Origin: Mactromeris polynyma
Taxonomy: Eukaryota > Mollusca > Bivalvia > Venerida > Mactridae
Reading direction: 5' to 3'
Assembly: GCA_032209605.1 (NCBI GenBank)
Contig: JASFXZ010000016.1
Location: forward strand, 4,650,001-4,714,000
Length of the DNA stretch: 64,000 nucleotides
Shown: piece by piece, positions 25,301-37,600 of the stretch
Layout: each line of letters opens with the position of its first letter
Position numbering within the stretch: the first letter of the stretch is position 1
Notes under the pieces: generated by a model
What the model saw: only the letters and a program-made list of their open reading frames with translations
Told to the model about the DNA's origin: nothing
Databases searched by the model: none
Made by a program: the position numbers and the translations under genes

Positions 25301-28300
25301 GACGAGGATATCAATGAATGCGAAACTGCAACCTGTGAAAATGATGCTACATGTGTCAACACTGAGGGATCATTTAATTGTTTCTGTTTTGAAGGGTTTC
25401 AAGGTGACGTTTGCTCCAAAGACTTTAACGAATGTGAATACGACATATGTGATAATAATGGTACATGTACTAACACGTTTGGGTCATTCGATTGTAAGTG
25501 TTTAGTGGGCTTTGCCGGACAGACTTGCGATGAAGATTTGGACGAATGTCTGGAAAGTCCTTGTGGTAATGGTGCTTCCTGTCAGAATACAGAGGGTTCA
25601 TACTTTTGTGAATGCCATGAAGGTTGGAAAGGGAAATTTTGTGAAGTTGATGTTAATGAATGTGATGCTCTGCCATGCGAAAACGAGGCTGTCTGCAGAA
25701 ATCTGGTGGGATCGTTTGAATGCGAATGTGCACCTGGATGGGCAGGTACTCTATGCAATAAAGATGTTGATGAATGTGAACAAGGTAAATGTAAAAATGA
25801 CGCAACTTGCCAAAATACTGAGGGATCATTTAGTTGTTTCTGTTTTGAAGGGTTTCAGGGTAATGTGTGCGCTGACGATGTCGATGAATGTGAATATGAT
25901 ATATGCGCAAACGAGGGTACTTGCACTAATACATACGGATCATTTGATTGTAAATGTGTAGACGGTTTTTCGGGTTTAACATGTGCTGGAGAAATTGATG
26001 AATGTTTGGAGAAACCATGTAGAAATGGTGCTACATGTATAAACAACGATGGATCTTATCTGTGTGATTGTATTGAGGGATGGAAGGGCAATCATTGTGA
26101 AATAGATGTTGACGAATGCTCTGGGAGTCCATGTGAAAACAACGGGACGTGTAAAAATTTAGTAGGAACGTTTGAATGCGCATGCCCACCGGAATGGACT
26201 GGTCGTATTTGCAGGGAAGATATTAATGAGTGCGAGTCGAACATATGTCAGAACGGTGCTACTTGTCTCAACTTGCTTGGTTCATATACTTGCTTTTGTA
26301 ATCAAGGCTATCAAGGCTCATTATGCACGGATGATGTTGATGAATGCGAATACGATATATGTGAACACAATGCATCATGTATAAACAATCATGGTTCATA
26401 CAGTTGTATGTGCGTTCGCGGCTATACGGGTCCGACTTGTGAAGATGATTTCGATGAATGTTTAGTGAATCCATGTGCTAATGGAGTTGAATGTGTCAAT
26501 TCAATTGGATCATACTATTGCGAATGTTCAGATGGTTGGCAAGGCACGGATTGTGATAATGATGTCAATGAATGTAATGAAACGCCATGCATGAACAATG
26601 GAACTTGTCTTAACTCTTTGGGTTCATTTAAATGTCAATGTGATGTTGGATTTATAGATCACAAGTGCTCAACCGACGTTGATGAATGCAACACACTTCC
26701 TTGTGGTGACTTTGGGAAGTGTGAAAATACTTTCGGTTCCTATAACTGTCACTGCTCGGAAGGATTTTATGGACCGTTGTGTAATTCGGAACACAACGAA
26801 TGTGAGGATAAACCTTGTGAAAACAATGGCACTTGTGTAAATGTACCAGGATCTTATTCCTGCTTATGCCTTGAAGGATTTTGGGACAAGAACTGCTCGA
26901 CTGACATCAATGAGTGTGATAGCATTTTGTGTGAAAATGGCGGTACATGTCATAACACTTTCGGATCATTCTTTTGCGAATGTAAAGATGCTTTCATTGG
27001 TGTATTTTGTGAAGATGACCTGAATGAGTGTGACCTATCGCCATGCCAGAATGATGGAACTTGTAACAATAAATATGGATCATTCCGTTGCGAATGTCCG
27101 CCAGGGATCAGTGGTTCTCTATGTGAGTCTGACATTGACGAATGCTTCGATGGGCCATGCGGTGTTACAGGAACATGCTCTAACATTCATGGGTCATACT
27201 CCTGCGAATGCCATACCGGGTATATCGGTGTTAATTGTCAAACAGATATAAACGAGTGTGAAGCAAAACCATGTTTCAATAATGCTTCCTGTAGAAATGC
27301 ACCTGGTTCTTTCAAGTGTTTATGTAACCCGGGTTTTATAGGAAATTTATGTGAGGAAGACATTGACGAATGTTTGAAAAAACCCTGTGTCAATGGTACA
27401 TGTCTGAACACATATGGATCATTCATTTGTGAATGCTTAGACGGATTTAAAGGAAACATGTGTGAAGAGCAGATGAAATATATAGAAAAGGTAAGTGATT
27501 TAGTAGAACGTTCAATTTTCATGCCTACCACCGCTTCACTATAAAACAGTTCTCTACTGTTTTTTGCGGTTATTTGTATCTTTATTGTTTATTGGCTAGA
27601 TTACACTGAAAAGCCTTTCTACTTTTTACCCAATTTTTCCGATGTTTGATAGATCTTAAACTTTATATGTTATGGTTTTTGCTTAACCGCGTGATTTTGG
27701 GTTTCAAAGGTTGGGATGTTATGGTTATAAGTAAGAATGAAGAAACACAAATTAAGTTAGTTTATATTTCATAGAAGTTATTTTTAAAGTATGGCAATGT
27801 ATGAAGTGGCCAATTAGAAAAGCACTTTGACATATATTTTATGTTCATTTGTTAGTTTAATCAAGAGGACTGAAACATTTTTATAAACACCTAAGTCGAA
27901 TATTTTCACGCAGCGAGATAGTGTGACATGTTTTTGAAATACACTTGACTTTCTTGTTGAATGATTGTGCAATATATATACCAGATAACAATTAATATCG
28001 ACAAAATATGCAAGATATGCTATCAAATTTGATGATTTTAATGTACATGCGTATTGTTTTCAAAATAAATCATTGAATTGCTCGAATTCCATTGTGCAAA
28101 TTTAGTAGTTCTATTTTGAAAATGGACATTGATGCTGAATTAGGGTCGACCATTTGTTCGAATGTTTCAATGCGTATTTATATCAATGGAATTACTTAAG
28201 TATAAATGATTTCCCCCAATGTCTACTAGTGTGTGACGATCATACAAATAAGTACGATGGTCGTCATATAGACATATTATTGAATGCTAAACGCTCATGT

Positions 28301-29973
28301 TGTGTGGTAATAAACTTAATAAGATTGTAGAAAATGTATAAAAGATAAAGACACGGGTTCGGTTCTCCGAATACAAAAGTAGCTGACACAGTGTGCTATT
28401 GTTATCTGTACGCCGAAACTGAGAGTTGTTTGTTCATGAAGACAATTTAAAATTGCGTTACGAAAACAAAAAAGTAAAAAATGCACGAACTTGCCAATAT
28501 GAACAATCAATTAATTCTTTCAATCGACACCTCGTGAAATAGTTTACTGACTTTTATCGCTGTGTTATGATTGTTTCAGTAATAATAGTCAAATACATGA
28601 AGGTTGATTGTCATCCAAGTTTGATCAATGTATAGCTCAATTATCCTAATTGCATCATTGAATTTGTGCGTAATGGTGTAATGACATGACATATTGTTTT
28701 TGTACATTTGCGTTTGTTTAAAAAAATGAAAATTGAATTATATATCATTTTAATTTGTCAACTTCAGTGACACAAAAAAAAACTGTTTCATCAAAAACAT
28801 TGCAATACTTTATCAAAACCTAGTGTTTTGTGTGCTTATGTTTTCTTGAAATCTGTGTGAGGGCATTGCCTTGTGAATGTGGCGTTCCCAGTTACTTAAT
28901 CCTTCTTTTCACATTGTATTACATTTAGACATACAATGTATATAATTCGGCGGAAATTGTTGATATCGAATTGAAATGAAATATTGTGCTTGAAATTCGA
29001 AACCTACATATGTTTTATTTTAATTGAAGAAAGTATATGAATTTAATCCGTCTTATATGAAGAGAACGAATATATTGCGCTTTTGTCAACATTATTTCAG
29101 TTATATCCGACGAGTGAACGAACAGATCTGACACTTCTCGTATTATGTAACAAGCAACCCATAAAACGGACGCTGAACGTTAGCTCTACTGATACACCTC
29201 ATGATTCAAGTGGTGTTTACGAAATACAATCCTTTGAATCCATACCCCGATGGTTACAGAATGTAGAGATTCAACTAAAACATTATTATTTATTCGAATA
29301 ATGTGATCATTGTGTATATTTCAGACTGACTGGGCCACTACACATTGGTACGCTGTTCTTACAATCGTTGTCGCTTCCCTGATTCTGTCACTGTTGCCAA
29401 TAGCAATATACATGAACAAGCAAGGGTAAGTATCTGTTATCAGTTCCTCCATGGTTATAGATAATGTATGACTTCAAATATTTTGACAAAGCTTTACGCA
29501 CAGTTGATCCATTCCATGAAAAATGACATTCGTACATGTATGACCGTCCGTCTGTTTCTGATGCGTTTCGTAAGCAGTTAAAAAAATACACCACAAGTAA
29601 CGCACAAAATGTCCAAATCATCGTCTGAGCGAAGGCGGAATGGTTTAAGAATGATACAATCAGCTATATAATAACAATGCATTCAAGACTTTTCCACAGA
29701 AACTAATTCTGGAACTGTTTAGGTTGGCCCTTGTGTTAGATCTTCAAAGAATATATTGTACAAATGAATACACGTATGTTCATGGTGTTGTGCTTATTGT
29801 TATTCATAATATTTTCAAACCATAAACATTTGAATGTTGAATAATTCTTACGTTACAGGTTGAAGAAACATCGCACTGAAGATACGGTAAAAAGATGGTT
29901 GCATCCGGACGAGATTGCGATGTATGGATATGATCCATTTACTTACGGTGGACAGATAAGAAACACACACTGA
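19391..29973 (+). CDS. Notch-ligand-type DSL transmembrane protein with 36 EGF repeats (10 exons, complete)
   Basis: Exons: 19391-19450, 20581-20738, 21191-21323, 21856-22004, 22534-22670, 23101-23223, 23463-27490, 29101-29262, 29325-29425, 29859-29973. All have GT/AG ends and matching phases; the sum is 5166 nt, or 1721 residues plus stop. Order: signal peptide (about 1-24), MNNL domain (about 25-166, with GRCCD and CDHLFILC), DSL domain (about 174-219; YCDPLYHGPGC, YCKPTD, GHYTCD), 36 EGF repeats (about 220-1590), a 54-residue linker in exon 8, a membrane helix (about 1659-1679) and a 41-residue tail ending IRNTH without a usual PDZ-binding end. Most EGFs carry D-x-D/N-E-C calcium-binding starts and the C-x-N-x4-F/Y-x-C hydroxylation motif. 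Known Delta/Jagged proteins activate Notch on neighbouring cells and have far fewer EGFs (about 8-16). No DOS-type EGF pair or Jagged Cys-rich domain is seen. By inference a membrane Notch ligand or adhesive relative. The exon 8 donor (GTAGAG) is the weakest boundary. Confidence 0.93.
19795..20398 (+). mobile_element. TIR element (pogo-like termini) containing a 17-bp minisatellite, in intron 1 of the DSL gene
   Basis: Left end CAGTAAAATCTCATTAATAA and right end the complement of CAGTATAACCTCACC, followed by TA. From about 19913 to 20385 it holds about 27 copies of GAGATGGTCTTATTATT (17 bp), a motif that also occurs once or a few times near the ends of sister copies at 15269-15480 and 45674-45840. 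No coding capacity. Confidence 0.85.
20936..20990. repeat. Fragment of the same MITE family in DSL intron 2
   Basis: AATTAAAGACCACCTCGAAC followed by TTAAAACCACCTCA resembles the ends of the copies at 15.3, 19.8 and 45.7 kb. Short, so tentative. Confidence 0.45.
21539..21793 (+). mobile_element. pogo/Tigger-like MITE in DSL intron 3
   Basis: Left CAGTCGGACCTCGTCCATTC after TA; right AATAAACGAGGTCCGACTG. 255 bp with no coding capacity. Same family as 41693-41834. Confidence 0.8.
23463..27490 (+). repeat. EGF-coding repeat array inside one 4028-bp exon
   Basis: This single exon encodes 35 EGF-like modules of about 38 residues (about 114 bp) with no intron. By module signatures the order is three leading EGFs, then an 8-module set A-H, a second A-H, then E-H, E-H, A-D, and four mixed modules. 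Examples: module B carries GFYGKLCN, C carries NVPGSYSC, D ends CEND or CEED, E carries FECEC or FECKC with GW, F carries EGFQGDVC, G carries YDIC, H carries GWKG or GWEG. The 8-module unit is about 912 bp. Minus-strand open frames across it are antisense shadows. Confidence 0.9.
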
Positions 29974-30453
29974 CCATCCTGACAGTGTGTATAGTTACAG
30001 GGGCTAACAGTATCCACTGATTTGGAAAAACAATCAAATGAAAAACAAAAACTTTTAAGTCACAAATGTTCAAAAGTTTCCTTATGCATATGTATGGCTG
30101 ATTGTGGTAGATAAATTGTGTGAACGCCTTTGTTGTTGTGTAGGCCATAAATACGCAAATCGTGAATGCATTTGCATTTAAACCGCAACATAAAACTAGG
30201 TTGATTTCTTACAGTATGTAACCAGGTGTGCATGGAGATACAGTATCAGGTGTCTATCTATTTCATTTCAGCGTGAAGTTTTGCCCATAATTAAAAAGAA
30301 GTTTTGTGTAAAATTGCCTCGTACCATGTTACTTGTTTGTACGTTTGTAGACTGTAACCACATATTTTATATGTGCGATGTACACTTATAAGTTGATTTT
30401 GTAACATGAAATTGTTTAGTAAAACAGTTGAATTAGTAACTCGTCTAGAAATG

Positions 30454-30459
30454 AATAAA
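30454..30459 (+). promoter_or_regulatory. candidate poly(A) signal of the DSL-ligand gene
   Basis: An AATAAA hexamer about 480 bp after the stop codon at 29973. Only the hexamer and its position support it. Confidence 0.4.
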
Positions 30460-32736
30460 TTGTCTAGCATCGTTTGCCACGAACATTGAATAACGTTTTG
30501 ACTCGCATTACGTTTTCAAGCGGCGTTACATTGGGGCACACACGTCTCAACCGTTGATTCGACGCTTTTCATAAGAGAAGCGAGACGAACAGAGATTACA
30601 CTTGTATACCATGGAGTAAGGGGCGAGTAGACTTCGGCATGGCGATTCATTGAGCATGATTTGGTATATTTTTCTTGATGATCAGTTGTTGGCTTCTGGA
30701 GGCGTCCAGACCCCGTGAAAAAGGAGCAACAACCCCTTGTATTCCAACTTATAATTTACGCCCCCTAACCGAATATCCTGCATCCGCCCCAGAATATATC
30801 ACCTTGGTTTTCAGTGTGCAAAAGGAAGACTAGAAAAGCGTACTTTAATCATTATTCTTATTTAATTCAAATGAATACTTCATCAACATTAAACAGCCCA
30901 AGTGTAACTTGTATCATAATGTACAGCCAGTACCGTGTCAAAGTACATTATTGTTGAATAAAGATGTGTGGATAAACGCTTATTGTGCATAAATTAAACT
31001 ATACAAACACCTTTCGAGTCACGCGCAGTTACGCATTCGGTATTTTATTCATTTTATAATACCATTGGTGTCAGCGAATAGTCTAACAACGACAATCATA
31101 TTTCAAAATAATGATTGACTCACAAAGTTCTGTATAAAGGCTGTGTGAAGATGGCGCAACAATCAACGTTCGACAACTGACATTCAATCTGAACACAATC
31201 GTCTTTCAGACTTTGAAAACTTCGGCGCAAAATTCGTTGCCAGCAACGACCGCGAAACTGTTACCAGCAGTTACCTTGTCTACGCTCTGTATTATTACGC
31301 CAGTGATATGCCTAATTGACTGGGTTACGGGTATATGTGTGGGAAATTGAATAACGTAATGGGTCTATGGCGTGGTATGAAAGTTTGGCAGAACTGTGTC
31401 TATTTAATATCAAACCCTTTCAAGCATAACTCACCATACACACGCGTACATATGTGCGCTAATAGATTTATACATAATATCCAGTAAAATAACACTAATA
31501 ACCATGCGACGACAAAATAGCAGCAACGTCGTCATCATCAACAACACAAGCATTAGCAACAGTCAGAATAGCAAGTGCATCGTCAGTAAAAGAACGATAA
31601 CCATCTATTGTACAACATTAAGTCTAGCACAAAACTATATCAGATTAGCTGGAAATCTTTCCAATCAGGCGATATCGTGGTTTTACAAATTAATTAATTA
31701 ATTCACAGGTGGTTTCGAAAACGTCGTTTATTTCTTACTATAAAATTCCAAAATATACGTTTTCAGTGAAACCACTATATACAAGTGGCACATAATGTTA
31801 GTGCATATGCATGTAAGATAAACATTTACTTTATGTATATATACAGGATTCCAGGTTTTATTGTTTCAAGCACCGTTAAATGTGAGACAACCTAGTCTAT
31901 AATGTAGTTTACTTTCGATACAAAATGGAGAGAGCCGCGTCCAAGAGTAAATGTATTTTATAGTTCTATAGCAAAACACTATAGTACTTTGTCACATTAA
32001 TTTAGTGTAAACAGACTCCATTGATTGAAGATTAATAGTGGTTCTCAGTTTTCTCCTAAATAGCGAGTTTATATGATGACAATGACTGATTCTGTTTGAA
32101 TTGTCATGGGCTTAAAACTATTTATAAAATAGGTTATATAAATGTATGTTACGGTTGAAAAGCTGTGTCTCCCGAGTACAGTCAACATGTTTTATTGTAG
32201 CAATACCAAATGTCTGAAAAGCACTGTATAGGACACTAGCTAATCTTGACATATATTAAATTTCAATACTTGCTCACGAACGCCGACATATTAGCTTATA
32301 ATTAATGTTTTTTTTTATTTCTTTCAATTTGAAACTGGTATGCAAAGATTCAGAGTGGTGGGATTCATTCGGGCGTTGGTTGAACGCCTCTACATAGCGG
32401 TCACCTGGTTTAGGTGTAGTATTAGGGTACATTGTATGAGGTGCACATATTTATAAGGTTCGTATTAGTGAATCTGGTTCTTATTGATCTAGTACTTTAA
32501 ATCGTATTTAAAGGTTGCCATCAATATTGTGTTTATGAAATAGTTATAATAGTATCTAGATTCTACGTAAATCTACATGTCCAGAAATATATATGGACGA
32601 CATCCTGACGGAGAAATTGTGTTCTGGTTTTTCTTTATTCCAATTAATATCGGCTTAGCGCTCGGACGTAACAATATGTATCCAGTAAATTGTATTTATT
32701 TTCTATTGAGTACTGGCAACCGTATTTTTAAAATAT

Positions 32737-33130
32737 ACACATAAAAGAGAGAGAATAAGTTGCTACAGCGAACGCTTCATGCATAAGACAGTGCCTCCCC
32801 ACACATAAAAGAGAGAGAGAATAAGTTGCTACAGCGAACGCTTCATACATGTGCATCCCCACACAGACCGCCGGGAAAACAACAATCCATAAAACATAAG
32901 GCACTTGAGGAGGTTAAAGGGTACCTACGTTAAGGAACAGAGGCACAAGGAAAGGCTTTGCAGACCATAAGGAAAAACTAGGAGAATCAAAGAGGAAAAA
33001 CAGTGAAGGGGGGAATTAATGGATGGAAAATATCACAGGACACGTCAAGACAGTTGGCAACAATAGGCCGAAACAGGGCAGAACATAACCTGAACTCTAT
33101 ATGAAGTGAAAGAATTGCATAGGGCAAAGG
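32737..33130 (+). repeat. Dispersed repeat family copy with a 64-bp internal duplication
   Basis: ACACATAAAAGAGAGAG...GCTACAGCGAACGCTTC occurs twice (from 32737 and 32801). It continues into the family box CCCCACACAGACC and AATAGGCCGAAACAGGG shared with 18230-18520 (opposite strand) and 39860-40150. No terminal repeats or coding frame. Confidence 0.65.
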
Positions 33131-34326
33131 GGGAATATAACATACATTCAAAACACAAACAGAAAAGAAATAATAACCAAACAGCGAATAACAGCCTTGG
33201 AACTGTCAGTCAATATACTGTCAATAAATAAGTCAAATACATAATTTTCTGATGGTGGAACAGAAGAGTAACAGTTTACTGTAAGTCAAGTTTAACACAA
33301 AATGAGACGCACATTTGGTGTTTTGTTGTTGTCAGTACAGATATTACGGTTCTTCTTCCAAAGCTATTTTGGCCAGTACATATTTGACATATTTATGATT
33401 AATCCTAATGTTTTGAAGACGTTTGGAGTTGCTATCATATGTTTTATAGAGAGGAAACATTGTAACCTAGTGGATTCAGTACTATGGTTCGATAATAATA
33501 AACTGACAAACTATTGCATGTTTTTAGTATATGTTACCACGAAGCTGTTAAAAATAACAAGAACAATGAGTATGTAAGTAGGTTTATTAAGTGTATATAT
33601 GAAAATAAACTATGAAAGCGTAAACTATGGCAAACAACGACAGCGTTTAATGTCCGAAAAATATATGCATATTCGAACAAATAATGTCGGTTTTAAAATA
33701 ATTAACAAGATATGTGTTAGATGTAATTTTCGAAGTAGACATTAAAGTAGGAAATAATATTTGCATAAAACAGACAAACTGTTAAAGCAAGAAAGGTATC
33801 CAATTACACAGCAATTCCTACAAACACAGATACCTAGCCTAAATAAAGTGTGTTTTTTTAAGAAATGGGGGAATGGTATGAGATGAACCCAAATAAAGGG
33901 GATAAGATTTGGTGATAAAAATATAACCGTATTCGAAAAGAAAAAAAACTAAACAAAAGTAGGTAAGACATTGAATTATAGTGTGAATATTTGTATATCC
34001 GAATAATGGTGTAGACAATTTAAACATGATAGTAAGTCAAATACAGTTGCATACAATTGAAATTGTAACCAGAAAATGGTGATAACAAACCAATATGTAC
34101 AGCTTGTAGTTCCTAAGATAGCATACATTCACAAACTTGATTAAAATAAATGAAAAAGTCGAGCGGGAAATGCCAAATACAAAACACACAGCAATACCCA
34201 AAAGCATACGAAGACATGATACCATATATATTCAAGCAAACAGATACAAAGGCTTATAAAGTGTTGTCACGAGCGCTAAACTAAATACCTTAAACAGCGG
34301 TGCACTTTTGAACAACAATATAATAT

Positions 34327-34332
34327 TTTATT
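34327..34332 (-). promoter_or_regulatory. candidate poly(A) signal of the laccase gene
   Basis: The minus strand reads AATAAA about 360 bp after the laccase stop codon at 34690. Other AT-rich hexamers are nearby, so the choice is weak. Confidence 0.3.
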
Positions 34333-34689
34333 TTGTATACAATTTCCCATATTTACAAATTAAAGCGAAATATACATTGGCTTTCTTAATTACAAAAGTC
34401 TGTTTTGGGTCAATGTAATATAAATGCATAAATTTAATAAAACTGTGTGCATTGCGTTAGCTTTCAGTCACATTAAAAAAACATTAACTCTTTAAAACCG
34501 TCATACCAATATCAGCTGCATGATATTTGATAAGGTACAATGTATAAGTGTTATAGTCGTGTAGTTATGAGTCCGTTATCCATCCCTTTGTTGGTGATGG
34601 TTCACTTGTTTCACTTAGATAGTACATTTTGATTCACAAAGTGGGTTTTGGATAACAATAATAGAAGGAAATGTCATTATTGTAAATAC

Positions 34690-37600
34690 TCAGTACATGA
34701 GATGTGTCAGGGATACGCATACGCAGAAAAGCATCGACAGTAAAGCCACTCCATTCGTTGCTATGGTTGTTGCTGAATCAGTTGAAAAACACATTCCTGT
34801 TTTCTGATGATGTGTCACCCCACACATTTGATGATATGCAGGAGGTTTGGGGAATTGTTCTGGGGATCCTACTTTCATTACCATACCCATACCTTGCATC
34901 ACGTGTCCTTCATTGTGACAGTGGAAGAACCAGATGCCTGGCAAATGAAACATTATTGGTATTACGAAAATATATGGAAAACGGCCAATGACTGCCCCTA
35001 CTTGTCTAGGAGGGATAACAAGTGTATTAACATTGCTCAGTTCGTGTAAAACATGGCAACACGAGTACATTTAAAACCCAAAAAATAGCACAATGTTAAA
35101 GAGGCAATTACCATAAGAAAATCAATGCAGCATGCACAAGAAATACAATCATTATTATACAAATATATATATGATAAATAAATATTGCGGGAGGAAGTTT
35201 TTATTCTACTTTTATGTTTAACATACATATACAAGAAAACAATATGTTGTTTTGTACGTTTCAAGTCTAGTATTTGTTTAAAGTTATAGAAAGTGTCTTT
35301 AATGAGCACACAAAGTTTCCTTGTTTTTAATATGTTATTGAAGTTTTGATCCAGGAGGAATTGAAATTTTAAAATGTTAGGGTGACGATAAAAGGTTTTG
35401 GGATGCATTTTATTCGTGAATCATTTAAAGTGATCAGATTCGAGTAACTAATGAAATTCGTTACCAATATTTCTTTTCACACAAACCACTTTAACATGAA
35501 TACATTAAAAAGAAATATTATATGTTCGTTTCTATTAACTACTATAGTGGCTAAAAAGTGTGTTCTACAAATATAACAATTATAATCTTAAAGTGACTAA
35601 AAGGTGTGTTCTACAAATGTAACAATTATTATCTTAAAACGTACGATGTAAGAGTAACCATAACATTGTATCAGTTTCTCGTACTCCAGTTTGGATATTT
35701 CATATAACATTACCCACCACACAACAGTGTCGATAATGTACAGTCTCCAACTTTTCATTTTTCATTGTAGTTTGAATTAAGATCAAAGGAAGCGCGTATG
35801 CGTAATACTTTTATGATTTATGAAATAAATAATTTATTATAGTACATTACGTTACCTGGGTTGTCGGCTCTGAACCTCAGTATAACATATCCTCCTTTGG
35901 GCTGTACTGTTATTGTGTCCTTAACCCATGGATTTATAAGTGTGCGTGGAAATTCTCCATTTTGATCTTGTGTTTTAATTGTTTCCATAGTAACGGTCTT
36001 ATAATTATCTGCGTCACTGTACTGAAATCAAAGAAGGAATCCAACAAAAACACACAACAGATTATCACCAGTTTTCCTTAACTTATATAATAACTTTAAG
36101 CGTTTAAATACACGTAGATATATTTATAAATAATAACTGAACTATCTAAAGTGCATGTTAACTGCTACACTCAATATATATATATAATTATATATATATG
36201 CGTAAATATTATCAAACCTTTATTGCACCTTACGTCAATCCAGGTCTTACGAATATCGTCTCGTGTAAGTTGATAACCATACCATTTAACATGTTAAGAA
36301 TGTTCAAATATGCATGAATACACCAGCTGTGTCCTTAAGGTATATGGAAGACGTATCAATTTATACGTCGAAGTCTGAACAGTAATAGCATACGGGATCT
36401 ATCCGTAAGTTAAAGATTTAAAATTAGTGAACACAGTAAAATATTTCACAATTCCAACACTTACAAAACCGTCCCCTACAACCCTGAACGTGTATCCATG
36501 GAGATGCATCTGATGTGGATCCGCGGTGTGACTGGCGATGAATAGCTCAACAACCTGAAATAGAATTGATGAGGTTATGACATAGCACTGATCATTACAG
36601 CCTGTCATCTAAAGCAAGAGAGAACCAAACATAATTGTGTATGCACTATTGACGACAGGACTTTTATACGTAACCTTTGAGAAAAACGTTTTGAACCGGT
36701 AAATATGTAATGCTATTTTGAGAACTCGATCTATGGGTTCAACCTTCTGAAAATATAATTTGCCCTCGACTATAAAGGAAATCATAGTTATATTTGACAC
36801 TCATTTTATGCTCATATTTCATTATAAATGTTGTTGTTTTTTTAAAAATTTGAATCGTTTATTTCAATACAATCTTATGTACTATACATAATATTTTGTC
36901 ATATCAATAACATATAATAATTTTAACCTTTTTTTCGAAATATGATCTTTCGTACCATGAAGCATGTAAGAAGGTAGGTGAGATGTGCAAGTAATAACAT
37001 CGAATCGAGTATGTTTATCTAGTACGAAACGAAAGAAATTTAGATTAACAAGATGTATCATCTATTCGTCTATGTGTACAATAAAAGGTTTTCTATTCGC
37101 GAAACAATCAACGAAATAGAATAGGATGCTATTTATCATCTATCATTAAAATAAATATATTATATATACTTCAGGATCTATAAAATTGTACCTGTCCATG
37201 CTGGATATCTAACATGTGCGTACATAGGCACAGATTATCACTACAGCCAGACACAGTGTCAGTCGTAGATGTATTGCAAAAACGTTTTTCAGCCATGTCC
37301 CATTGTGTTGCTAGTGGTAACACTGGTCGAAACATCGTTAGCTGATTGTGTTAAGTTCAAGATGTGTTGAAAGCACTTTGTTGACAAATCTCAGTTGATT
37401 AATGAAGCAGAATGCGTTTAATGATTGTGTACGTTTAACTCTCGTAATATAAGGCATATCACAAGGCAAAAGGATTTGAAACGGAAAATTCACTCGGAAT
37501 CCGCTAAGCATTAGACCATAATCATAACTATGTGCAGAGTTATTGACCCAAAGATTCAACCGAGATATAATGCCTTTAACAAATCGTTTATTTTAGCATC

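Larger units (their letters stand above)
29974..34689. other. 3' regions and intergenic DNA between the converging DSL and laccase genes
   Basis: The two genes converge. Only a poly(A) signal for each and the repeat near 32.7-33.1 kb could be supported. Open frames at 31.5 and 33.3 kb show no motif. Confidence 0.5.

Noticed and set aside
24458..27531. Several long open frames on the minus strand and in other plus frames
   Set aside because: Shadows of the Cys-rich EGF coding exon; no motif or splice context of their own.
33302..33577. Small hydrophobic plus-strand gene
   Set aside because: Composition is that of AT-rich random sequence; no promoter, splice or family evidence.
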